DNA of 64,000 bases from Phycomyces blakesleeanus NRRL 1555(-) (Eukaryota; Mucoromycota; Mucoromycetes; Mucorales; Phycomycetaceae): positions 62,001-126,000 of the forward strand of contig NW_017265149.1 of the NCBI RefSeq assembly GCF_001638985.1, written 5' to 3'. The first letter of the stretch is position 1; each line of letters begins with the position of its first letter. The position numbers and the translations under genes are program-made. The notes under the pieces were generated by a model, which was not told the origin of the DNA, ran no database searches, and saw nothing but the letters and a program-made list of their open reading frames with translations. Positions 49,920-59,558 of this stretch are shown in pieces.

Positions 49920-52702
49920 AGCGGGATCTCTAATCTTGGTTGTTTCGGGCATACTATTCTTTTATTTTATATATATTTTTATGTGTATATTGTTTCTTTG
50001 ATCTTCACTCATTGTCTACAATTTCCTTTATCTGCTTAAACCAAATAAAAAAAAGCTTTATAAAGAAAGTAATATTGTCGCAATTGATTTACAAGAGCAT
50101 GTTCCCATATAAGATTAAGAAGCTTAGGAAGAAGAAAAAGAAGAAAAAGAAGACGCCAAAGAAGCAATTAAACTTATAACTTTAAAGATCACACAAAAAA
50201 TTAAAGTGAGAACAATAAACAGCAATACCCTTGCACAAAATACAAAGTAAGACCCAAAGCTTTGTAAGGAGAATGCTTTTTGTCTGATACAATTAAAGTG
50301 CGTGTGTGTGTGTGTGTGTATTTGCTTTCTAGAATCTAGCGCGAGATAACTATCCAGATTTACACGAATCTTATATTTTCTTGTGTGCATGTAAATCTTA
50401 TATATAGAAAAAATGTTGCAATTGATTGATGTGTATGGGAAATGAATGTTGAAATCTTTTTTTTTTCTTTTTGACCTTTTGTCCCCCAAACTCATCCCCA
50501 ACAAACCCTTTTATGAATCTTTTTTTTTTGTACTTTCATGCCGCCTGTTAACTTTTATAACAAGTATAATTGTACAAAAAGGACAAGACACAATGCACAA
50601 CAGCAATAGAAAGCTTCGTATTTCTGGTTGTTCCAACTTAATTACAAACTAAATAAAATAAAAAATTACAGACTCAAACTAAAAGTACAGGGTCCTGCGA
50701 TAAGTGCAAGGTTTAAGCGCAGACATGAATTGAAGGCAGGCAGTATTGCATTCATTTCTTTATCTATTTATCTATTTCTTTATTCACACACCCAATACCA
50801 TTTGGTATCCTAATCATTATAAAATATTCTTTTGTGCAACTTATTTAGCAAAAAAAAAAACACAGAAATATAGATGACTTATGTAATGCTATATATAATG
50901 TATATCCATGCCAACCATTATTACTGCTTTCAGAGTTAACAACCCAAAATGTATATCTACTATATATCTTTCATTTACATCTCGGCTGATAGTTTTCCTA
51001 CCTTTTCAAAACATCTTGTGATCATTATTTCTTTATTTCTCTTTAGCGCTGTAGGTAGTCGAGACTTTGATAGTATGAATATTAAAGTAATATTGATATA
51101 AATGTAAATAAATATAAAAGAACATAAGATTCAGCAAAGACACTATAGCAAAAAGAAAGTTATATTCTTAAGAAATGGAACCTATTCTACGAAAATCACA
51201 GAACAATTTTTGAATAAAAACAATTCTAAGCATCCGTTTTAACTAAATTCTCTCAGTTTTTATATATAAAAGGCTCAACAATCATCACTCAGCTTAGTGA
51301 TATTTTTTAAGGCTTTCTAGTTGGCTCTTTGCTAATTATTACTATTTTTTTTTTGATGTAGTGATAGTGATAAGAAAAAATACAGCTACAATATAATCAC
51401 TGTATCAAGCGCCAAGTGTATATTTGAAACAAAAGCATCTTTTTTTAAAGGATATTGGGTCTATTATCTTGAAACATTATAATTTTTCCATACTTTTATG
51501 CTTTAAATCTTTGCGAGAAAAAATGAATGCGGCTATTATCTTGATAACACTGTGCTAAATCATTTCATAGCCTGCAATAACACAATGGAATTGATTTTTT
51601 TTGGGCACATGTCTTGTATTGCCGGAGTTTTAATAGCATCTTCTGGTGGTGCAAATATCGATATTGGCATTTTTAAAGCTATTGATATCTCTATGAATAT
51701 TGATCTGTTTTCAGTCAAACAAGCACAGACCGGCATCAATTTACATTTGACACAACTTTACTTAATAGAAAAAAAATAAAAATTTCCAATTTTTTTTCAG
51801 ATGTTGCTCTGAGGAAAAGTGGGTATCGAATATGGACTTTTTGGTGTAAATAGCCAAATTTTTATTAGTGAATGGTTTTTTAGAATGAAAAAATTAGATA
51901 ATTTGATCAATATTTGACCAATAAAAATAAAATAACGTTTAAATGGTGGATCTAACTGTAGTCTAACTTGTCTCTTACACGTTTAAATAGTGTTTGCTTT
52001 ATTGATTTGGAATTACCAGTAATTTTCTTTATTAATTGTGCTTTTGGAGTGAAATGTTTTGACAAATTACCCAATTTTTGAGCAATAACTGTCAAACAAA
52101 GCTTGAGTTATGGATCTTAATGTGTTCTACCAGGTTACTTATGTGTACAAGAGCACCTTGATTAGCCGATATTGATATATAGCTGATTTCTGTACTTGAT
52201 TTATCCATTTTTGATCAAGATGGTATTTTTTTTATTATTATAGTGCATAATTATGCACGGTCCATGTCACACCATTAAAAACTCAGTCCCAGTTTTTTTT
52301 TGCATAAAAGATACTACACAATGGTAGATACATGTCATACATATCTTGCCTATTTCTTTTTTTTTCTCTTCTTCTTCCTGAGGTCTGACAAAGACTTTTT
52401 GTAGGATTGAAAAGAGGTAGATATGACGGAAATGTTATGATAATTTGTGCCTTTTGGGTCTAGAACAAGTACTTTAAAGATAAACTAAAAGTTTGTGGCT
52501 TTGAGTGTCGAGACTTAGCTATATACATACACAAGGTAATTCGTCATTGACATCGAAGAAGGTGTTGGACGTATAAGTATATGAATATTATCTGTGGCCG
52601 AGAGTTGAAAACCAGTTCTCAGAATGGTGATATATGATATATTAAGCTTAGAGAAATATAGTCTATAGGTTTCTAGTGCTGAAGTTTTACTATTTGTTCT
52701 AT
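49920..52702. other. AT-rich intergenic region before the transposon island
   Basis: No gene is supported. It includes the 3' region of the Zn2Cys6 gene, a GT run near 50301-50318 and poly-T/A tracts. A plus-strand frame at 51552-51779 has an unusual Ile/Gly-rich segment but no homology I recognise. The DNA from about 51780 to 52700 has short protein-like pieces without open frames and may be old transposon sequence. Confidence 0.5.
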
Positions 52703-52734
52703 GGGGGTACTCAGCCAGGTTGATCGCTCAAATT
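52703..52734 (+). repeat. Left terminal inverted repeat of the Harbinger-like element
   Basis: These 32 bases match the reverse complement of 55796-55827. It is preceded by TAT. Confidence 0.95.
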
Positions 52735-52792
52735 CTTGTGTGAATCTTAGCCAATGATGTCAATTTGTAGTTGAGGACACCAAAAGGCAAAA

Positions 52793-52836
52793 GATCAAAT
52801 TTCGATCAAATTTCGATCAAATTTTGACCAAAATTT
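52793..52836 (+). repeat. Left subterminal GATCAAATTTC repeats
   Basis: GATCAAATTT appears three times at 11-base spacing, then a diverged GACCAAAATTT. The same cluster occurs inverted near the right end (55685-55722). Such subterminal repeats are likely binding sites for the element's Myb-like protein or transposase. Confidence 0.8.
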
Positions 52837-52982
52837 TAATGACATTCATATGCCAAGATTATACGTCATTTAATAAAAGATTATGCAAAAAAATTGCTAT
52901 ATAATCTAGGAAACATACAATTGACATCTTTCTTCACACCTGCACCTTTATTTTGCTTCACACCTTATTACGAAAAAAAAAC

Positions 52983-54003
52983 ATGTCTAACTCTAACAGC
53001 GAAATATCTTTATCCACTGAAGATAACCATGCTATCAAAAACGAATATAAGACATGGTACAAACATGATGGTGGTAAAGATGGTCTGACTTCTATGGAGA
53101 GACTTCAGCAATTCATGTTGATGAACGGTGGAGAAAACCTCAATATGTATCTTGGCGGTGACAAGGAAGGACGAACGTTCAAGCCGTCAAAGGTTACAAT
53201 ACTGAATAAATGCAACCAGTATTTTCAGGAGCAAGGGGTTTATCGAACTACAGCCCAAAGAAAGTTGAGGCTCAACAATCTTTTGACAAAACAATATGGA
53301 GAAGCCTATCGTGTTTGGAATAATAGTATTAAAAATAATTCTAACGACGAAGGCTCTACCAGTGAAAAAGAAGGCTTAGAGTGTAAGTTGATACTATCTA
53401 TATAATACCAATTCTAGATCTCTTTGTTTTAATGTAATTTGTATAACAATAGCTGAATTGAATCAAATCTGCCCTGCTTTCTTTCAGATGGAAAAGGTTA
53501 TGGGCAATAGAAAGACTGGTTCTCCAGCGATTTGTGATACCACAAAGCCAATGGAATGGATACATGACGAGGACGGCGAGCAAAGCAATGGCGATGATGA
53601 CAACACGGACGAAGAATCAGCTGAAAACAGTCATAGCAGCAACAATGAGGAATATGACAGCCAAAATGATAACATGTCTGTACTCTGCTCCCCTCCTCCT
53701 AAGTCAAGCTCTTCTAGAAAACGCAGAAGAGTAGACGTCGAATATAAAGAGCTGGCAGAAGAGGTGACGAGACAACTTAATGAGTCTTCTGTGTCCCTAG
53801 AGGCAAAAATAGAACGGCTTTATAGGGAAAAGCTAGAAGTTCTTAAGGACGATCTTCACATTAAGCGAGAACGCGAATTTATACACAGAAAATTCGAAAA
53901 CATGATGAAAGCAGTTGCAGAATTGGCCAAAGTGCAAAACTGGTCAGATGAAAAAGTGCAAGAGCAAACTGACGACGTTTACAATAAAACGTATGGTAGT
54001 TAA
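52983..54003 (+). CDS. Myb/SANT-like protein of the Harbinger-like element, 316 aa
   Basis: Exons 52983-53382 and 53453-54003 join in frame. In PIF/Harbinger elements the second ORF encodes a Myb/SANT (trihelix-like) DNA-binding protein that brings the transposase to the ends and into the nucleus. Here residues about 20-115 fit this fold: TWYKHDG, SMERLQQFML, a GG(D)KEGRT segment, KVTILNKCNQYF, and the closing LTKQYGEAYRVWNNS typical of fungal copies. The second half is acidic (Glu/Asp/Ser) with a basic SRKRRRVD signal (near 225) that looks like a nuclear localisation motif, then a charged coiled coil. The gene runs toward the transposase; stops are only about 90 bases apart. A TATA-like AT-rich region lies about 80 bases before the ATG. 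Confidence 0.85.
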
Positions 54004-54091
54004 AGACTATCAATTTAATAATGACAGCAACTATCATAGAATACCTGTTATACATCATTTCTACTTTTGAGATAATTTATTTCTTTATTTT

Positions 54092-55547
54092 TTACTTTTT
54101 TTTAAGAAGGTTCCCATCTCCGTTTTTTATGAGTATCTCTTCTTTGATACGGATACGTTTGAGCTTAGCATTCTCATCTGACAATGACATTGCTGGATAG
54201 TCATCTACAGTGCCAGTCACACCTTCTCTGCTGATCCTTTCGATCTCTTCTTTTTCTCTTTTCTCCCATGAAATCTTCATCGTCATTGTCATCATGTCAT
54301 CTGTCTGGTCGATCAAAAAGTTATAGAGAATGACACAAACTCTGATCCAAGAATTGACCATGTTCATGTCTTTTCGACTTCTTATCTTAATTGGGAGTCG
54401 CTTCAAAGAGCAGAATCTTGCTTTGAGGATCCCAAATGCATGCTCAATTTTTATCCTCATCATTGCTATGTATGAATTGAACGCTTTGTCCGCATCACAC
54501 AATTCCTTGTTTTTTGGCTTCTTTATGACAGGGATAACGTACGTCTTGGGAATGTAACTAGCATCGGCTAAAACATACTGGTCACCAGAGAAGAAGTTAT
54601 TGGGGTCGCTACCCATGGTCGATTCTTCAAACACCCTGGCATCGTTCATGCTTCCGAAGTATCCGCAAGAGAGATAACGAATCTTCTTTTGATGGTCGCA
54701 TACCCCAAGAGTGCTTACACAGTATGTGCGCTTACGACCAAAGAATTCTGGCTTTTTCCACGACGGTGTATGCTGCAAGTTAAACAGACACCCATCCAAT
54801 AACCCAACAAGATCAGGAAATCCGAATGGTTTCTCATTGCTTGGGATTATCGTTGCTGTCTTCTCGAGTTCTGACGGCCAAAAAACGTACATGTTTTCCA
54901 TTGATAGCATTACCTTGAAGAAACGAACTGTGAAGTTTAAGACACTGCCCTCTAATAAGTTTAAAATAATTAGTTCAATGGATTAATTATATGTTTATAT
55001 AGATTAACGGAAGTCAGTTTACTAAAAGACGCTTACCTCCAACACCAGATCTTCGTGCAAGCCTGCTATAGGATACAGCATTCCCGTCTGAGCCTAGTCT
55101 CTCCAAGACCAAAGCTAATTGAAGCTTTACATCAGTCTGCTTATGTCCTTTCGGTGACTTATATAAAGAATGGTCTTTGATTATCTCGTACAGCTTATTA
55201 AACGAGCTTTTGGACATTCTGATTTCTTCTTTGAACCCATCTGCATCTAGGTCTTCGAGGAAAGCAAGTTTTTCTTCCTTTGATTTAAGCTTTGGCAATG
55301 TATTGCCACCCTTGTGTAAGTATCTGTTGGCTTGAAGGTTCTGCTCAAGATCCTCCACAACAGCTATCTTCTCCAACTCTGCATCAACTTCCTCTTCAAG
55401 GACTTCTGAAATATTTTTCAACAGCTCATCTGCGCTTGTTGATAAAGATTGTACCAGACTTTTTTTTTCCTTCGCTACAAATTTTCTGATTTTACGCGAT
55501 TTCTTTAAGGCAGCAACTGTTTGTTGCTTTGCACTGTATTTTGGCAT
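54092..55547 (-). CDS. PIF/Harbinger DDE transposase, 456 aa
   Basis: Minus-strand exons 55547-55037 and 54951-54092 join in frame. The enzyme cuts and rejoins the element ends through a DDE/D (RNase H-fold) active site. The N-terminal half has a charged coiled-coil-like region and a helix-turn-helix-like segment (VKLQLALVLERLGSDGNAVS...RLARRSGVG), which is the usual element in HARBI1-type proteins. Catalytic residues: Asp223 in GLLDGC, Asp300 in LADASYIP, and Glu340 in KIEHAFGILKARF; GSMNDARVF between them corresponds to the conserved G-S-x-x-D-x-R motif. The TIR lies 249 bases upstream of its ATG. There is no stop or frameshift, so activity is plausible, but only the structure is seen. Confidence 0.93.
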
Positions 55548-55684
55548 GTTATACGGAGTGAAAGAAGTGTTACATGACTTTGTTGACAGTAAATTCTATG
55601 ATTTATTAAGGAGAAAGATAAAAACAGTATCGTATTGCATATAAAAAAGTAAGGATTCAGCCAATCAGAGAGCCGTACGTTTTT

Positions 55685-55722
55685 CGATCAAAATTTGATC
55701 GAAATTTGATCGAAATTTGATC
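55685..55722 (-). repeat. Right subterminal GATCAAATTTC repeats
   Basis: Read on the minus strand, GATCAAATTTC occurs twice and then GATCAAATTTT, the same order as at the left end. A further palindromic GATCAAAATTTGATC lies at 55734-55749. Confidence 0.8.
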
Positions 55723-55795
55723 TTTCAAAAAGACGATCAAATTTTGATCGTCGCTATTACAATTTTAGTCCAATAATATCGCGTTCTGAATTTAA

Positions 55796-55827
55796 AATTT
55801 GAGCGATCAACCTGGCTGAGTACCCCC
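55796..55827 (-). repeat. Right terminal inverted repeat of the Harbinger-like element
   Basis: Reverse complement of 52703-52734 over 32 bases, followed by TAT. Confidence 0.95.
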
Positions 55828-56703
55828 TATGTTTATGTCTACTTTGAGCCCCAATAAGAGGTGTGAAAAAAAAAGAAAATCCAAGGAATCCTTTAAAAGG
55901 GCCTTTTTTTCTTTTCTTTTCGATACCCAGTCTACTCTGAAGTGATACTGAGTGAATAATAGACACTCTTTAGAATCTCTATATATAGACAGCAGTATTA
56001 TTTTTGGTGGATCCCATAATAGGGACTTTGGACACATCATATAAAATATTTTTGAAACATTTAACCATATATGTAACTTTATACGGTCTCATGTTTCACA
56101 TCCAAGGCTTCCATATACAATGAAAATGTGTGATATTGTATTTATTGGCCATGTTAATTTCCTAAACTCACGAACTTAAAATCATGTAATTAGTGCGAAC
56201 CAAAGTTTGTTACTTTTTACCCTCAAACTGTAATAGCTGTTTAATTTTTTAGACATTAAAGCTAATAGATACTAATTAATATTTGTATACGTAGAATGCT
56301 TGCGCAAATAAAGGGGAAAAAACCTAATGCTGGGGTTATATGGACTTCTTTATATGCTTACTTGAAAACATAATTTGTTCTTTATTTCAAGTTTTATGTC
56401 ATCGTTAGTTTAACAACATAAAAGATCGAAAGATGATTGGTCAACACATTTTATATCATGTTTTTATATCATATAAAATAACGCGATTTTGAAACACACT
56501 ATTCTTTTTTAAGAGCACAATCTCCGTCTAAATAAATTTTATATGATGTGTCCAAGGTCCCTATTTTGTTAACCAATGAAACAAAGTAAAACTACATCTT
56601 TGACCTGAACTTCAAAAAGCACACTGAGTGGAAAAAAATCACTCTTTCTGCACATGTGTCTACCGACCTGGCCACATTGTTAATTAGGGCGGTTTTTCCA
56701 GTG
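55828..56703. other. Spacer between Harbinger-like element and inverted-arm unit
   Basis: No gene. It is mostly the candidate MITE (separate entry) with about 190 bases before and 140 bases after it. Confidence 0.6.
56018..56565. mobile_element. Candidate MITE with 30-base terminal inverted repeats
   Basis: 56018-56047 and the reverse complement of 56536-56565 match at about 28 of 30 bases, beginning AATAGGGAC and containing TTGGACACATCATATAAAAT. The 548-base unit is AT-rich and has no ORF. No certain target duplication could be set because the bases next to both ends are A/T-rich. This is a non-autonomous DNA transposon by structure; the superfamily is unknown. Its ends differ from those of the Harbinger-like element beside it. 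Confidence 0.65.
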
Positions 56704-57040
56704 CTGAAGATCTTATTCATGGTCAATGCAGTAAAAAAAAAAAAAAAAAAACTCGCACAGGATTTCCACCAAAGGATTGCGGTTGCGCCGTGAATATAGC
56801 ACCGAGTTGCGTTTGGCACCATTTACTATAGGCTTTCTAAATCGGCCCATTATCACCATATACAACCTTTTGCTGATGGAATGGCATGTCGACGAGCTTG
56901 TTCATCCCATAACTGCCGAGCCGAAGTACCAACAAATGTGGTATTCGTGCTATCCGTGCTATCCGTGCTATCCGTGCTATCCGTGCTATCCGTGCTATCC
57001 GTGCCATGTTCCCATATGAAACAGAAATGTATGACAAGGT
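56704..57040 (+). repeat. Left arm of a large inverted repeat (337 bp)
   Basis: From CTGAAGATCTTATTCATG to ATGACAAGGT this segment is the reverse complement of 59559-60437, apart from the number of 9-base minisatellite units and the length of an A tract (19 versus 21). Outside these limits the sequences diverge abruptly on both sides. Confidence 0.92.
56947..57000 (+). repeat. Minisatellite GTGCTATCC, 6 units (left arm)
   Basis: Six perfect head-to-tail 9-base units; the right arm has 66 units at the equivalent place. Confidence 0.95.
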
Positions 57041-57199
57041 TTGAATTATGGTCATGTTCCTGAAATCATCTCCTGAACTGAAACCATCTGTTGAGGCGCA
57101 TGGGTGTGCTTTACCATTTTAAAATTCCGCCTTTGTCTAGTAAATCCCCCCACAACTGGCGATTTCTTTATCATTGTTTATCAGCAACAGTTTTTTGCC

Positions 57200-58354
57200 A
57201 TGACCATAGAACAAAAAAGCCATGACGATGACGGTGGTAAGTAAGGATATTTGTTATACTCCTTTATTTTTGTTTTTTCTTCCTTTCTTTTGTTTAACTG
57301 GTTGTGTTTTGTAGTGTCTGACGAGATTCTCACATTTCGATTGCCCAACAATCGAGTTCCAGGGAAAGACCAATTCAGCAAGCAAATGTTAAAAACTCAA
57401 GGCGTGATTGACCTTGTGGTTGGCGAATTATTGGACGTTCCAGACGGAACATACATGTCAGCAGAAACAGAATGGCAGAACGCATCGCGAAGCGATATAC
57501 TTTATAAGCCTCGGTTGGCAATCCAAAACTCGCTTCCTCCAATCCTCATCGAAATTCAACTCACCGTCAATGAACCCTTTATGCAACGCCTTGTCAGCTA
57601 TTCACAAAGCGCTTTGAGCATCTACAAAACATATCCTATCGTTTTAATTGTTTGCACCGATCGCGTCTCTCCTATCCAACTTATGGCAAAGTTCAAACCT
57701 ATTTCTGGAAAACCTTGGATGTCTTCGCTCCTGGCCACTGATTTCTGGGCACAAAGCTGCTTCATTGTGTCGAAACTAACTTTATCGGGTATTGCGCCTT
57801 CTGATCAACTCACACCCCTGCAGGCTTTGTCCTCGTTCCTGACCGAAGCCTCTCCAACGTTATATGGTCATCCCTTTGCTGAAAATCGAACTATTCGACA
57901 GTTATATCACATTGCCATGGCCATCTCGGAAAATCAAGTTGAATGCGATAAGGATGTCTCAAATGTGGTGGACATCATTTGTTACAACAACGAGAAAATA
58001 CTAATGAAGGCTGATGCTGCGTTATTTGGTGTATCTGGGTCATCCAAGGCAAAAAATCTGATCGAGCGTGCATTGGTTTTCAATGCGGCTGCCAAAAGAA
58101 AGTATTACCAAACTGTGGACTCGGATTCAGACTCGTCGCTGGAACCGCTGCCAAAGTTGAAGGGAAAGACAAGGGAAACAATTCAAGATAAAAAACAAGA
58201 TGACCTTGAATTCGTGATCAAATACCGGAAAAATCTGATTGGAAAGATGAACTGGAAGACATGCCTGTCAGTTGGCCATGAAAAAAACTTATGCGAAGAT
58301 TACTCCACTGGTGAATCGCTGCGACAATTCTTTTACAACGCCACTAAAAAATGA
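57200..58354 (+). CDS. PD-(D/E)XK nuclease-like protein, 358 aa
   Basis: Exons 57200-57236 and 57315-58354 join in frame (start MTIEQKSHDDDG). The core shows the layout of PD-(D/E)XK nuclease-fold proteins: Asp73 in SRSDILYKP, then a hydrophobic strand ending in Glu92-Ile-Gln94 (PPILIEIQ), followed by a helix with NEPFMQRLVSYSQSAL and strand TYPIVLIVCTD. This D...ExQ form resembles Rpn/YhgA-like putative transposase nucleases. Proteins opening with a block like LTFRLPNNRVPGKDQFSKQ and EWQN are, to my recollection, repeated in Mucorales genomes, which suggests a dispersed or mobile family. The C-terminal third is charged (SDSDSS, then Lys/Asp-rich). It sits alone between two inverted arms. Nuclease activity is inferred; the role is unknown. 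Confidence 0.75.
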
Positions 58355-58479
58355 TTTCCTTTATTCTTTATTCCCTGATTCCCCATATTCCCACTTTCCT
58401 TGATTTCTCTCATCGGTGTAGCGTATTCGACTAACTGGAAAACAAAGTCAAAAAAAAATAAAAATAACTAGCTGGGCCC

Positions 58480-58497
58480 GTGATCTTAAAAGATCAC
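58480..58497. repeat. Short perfect inverted repeat, 8-base arms
   Basis: GTGATCTT and AAGATCAC are separated by AA, about 125 bases after the nuclease-like gene's stop. It could be a transcription end signal or a recombination relic; the sequence alone does not decide. Confidence 0.6.
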
Positions 58498-58547
58498 ACA
58501 AACGATTTGATTATACGGTGTTGCGTGGTGTTTTTCTGTAGTTCTCT

Positions 58548-58775
58548 GTGAATACCGTATTTTGGCAGTGCGACGTCTGGTTTGGTTGTATTGTGACATT
58601 CCCCTCTCTCATACTGTATCCATGGCATATTGCGTTGGCTTGGCCTTTGGCCTCACTCATGGCAGCAATATGGGCCCATCATACAGTAGGTCTTGCTGCT
58701 GTTTTTGGGCCGGGGGTTGCGCAGGTTGGCATAGCGGCTGGCGTTGCAGCTGTCGTATATAAGGTTAAGAGATAA
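58548..58775 (+). CDS. Doubtful small hydrophobic ORF or 3' exon
   Basis: An open frame of about 75 codons without ATG near its start; it follows an acceptor-like TTTTTCTGTAG ending at 58541, so it may be a last exon. The peptide has two hydrophobic stretches, the second Gly/Ala-rich (GLAAVFGPGVAQVGIAAGVAAVVY), and ends YKVKR. Local GC content is higher than in the flanking DNA, which favours past or present coding use. No family was recognised and no upstream exon could be joined. Confidence 0.3.
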   Translation: MNTVFWQCDVWFGCIVTFPSLILYPWHIALAWPLASLMAAIWAHHTVGLAAVFGPGVAQVGIAAGVAAVVYKVKR

Positions 58776-59558
58776 AACAATAAGAATAAGTAATAAGAAA
58801 ATATACATATATCAGATAATAAGATGGATAAGTAAGACAATAGACTAAGAAGCAACACACAGTAAATAATAGTACCTATTAAAAATAGGTCAGAGTATAT
58901 TTTATAGAATTAATACTTGAATAAACCTAGCTACTTTATTTCAAGCATATCAGAACAGCTTGATCTAGAAAATATCATGAATGATTATATTATAATATTA
59001 TTGGATGAAAGAGATCCAATGATAGAGTTGGGGCATGGATAATTTTAGGATGCTTCTTCTCAACAACCGTTCCCTCTATAACCTATATTATATGAGCTCA
59101 CGGTAATAAGGATAGATATCAATAGTAATAGATGTTAGCTCTTAATGAATAAATCTTTATAGAAAATTGGAAAATAAAAACAACATCTAAGATTTAATTA
59201 TAAGTTCAAGACCAAAATATTATTAAATCATTCGAAAATAACAGTGGATTAGACACTCCACTGAAACCATATCTAGTTAACCACAGTATATATATATATA
59301 TATATATAATAAAACAACCCCAACCTCTATTGCTCAGCAACTTTCTCTTATTCTTATAAATACTTGGAAACATCTTATCATTCGAGGTCTTTTTTTTTGG
59401 GTTTTTTTTCTGATCTTATTTTTTCTTTTGATCTAATAAAAACCACTACATTAATCTCATCAATTCTTTCGTTCTCAAATAAATCGTGCTTTCTCTCCAA
59501 ATATCACAGCAGCGCCCCTGATTAATGGGAAAGTTGGCATAGATTCGTTCACATTTCT

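Larger units (their letters stand above)
52703..55827. mobile_element. Complete PIF/Harbinger-like DNA transposon, 3125 bp
   Basis: The ends are matching 32-base terminal inverted repeats beginning GGGGGTACTCAGCCAGGT (52703-52734 and 55796-55827). Both ends are flanked by TAT (52700-52702 and 55828-55830), a 3-base target duplication as this superfamily makes, though TAA/TTA is commoner. Inside are exactly the two genes expected: a Myb/SANT-like protein (+) and a DDE_Tnp_4-type transposase (-), convergent. Both spliced frames are intact, so the copy may be autonomous and young. Confidence 0.93.
58355..59558. other. Interior of the inverted-arm unit after the nuclease-like gene
   Basis: Besides the short hairpin (58480) and the doubtful small ORF (58548), this 1.2 kb is AT-rich with an AT run at 59289-59308 and no coding signal. 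Confidence 0.55.

Noticed and set aside
56777..57063. Short frames in the left arm, ending in CYP or LSV repeats
   Set aside because: Same artefact of the 6-unit minisatellite; no conserved start or splice partner was found.
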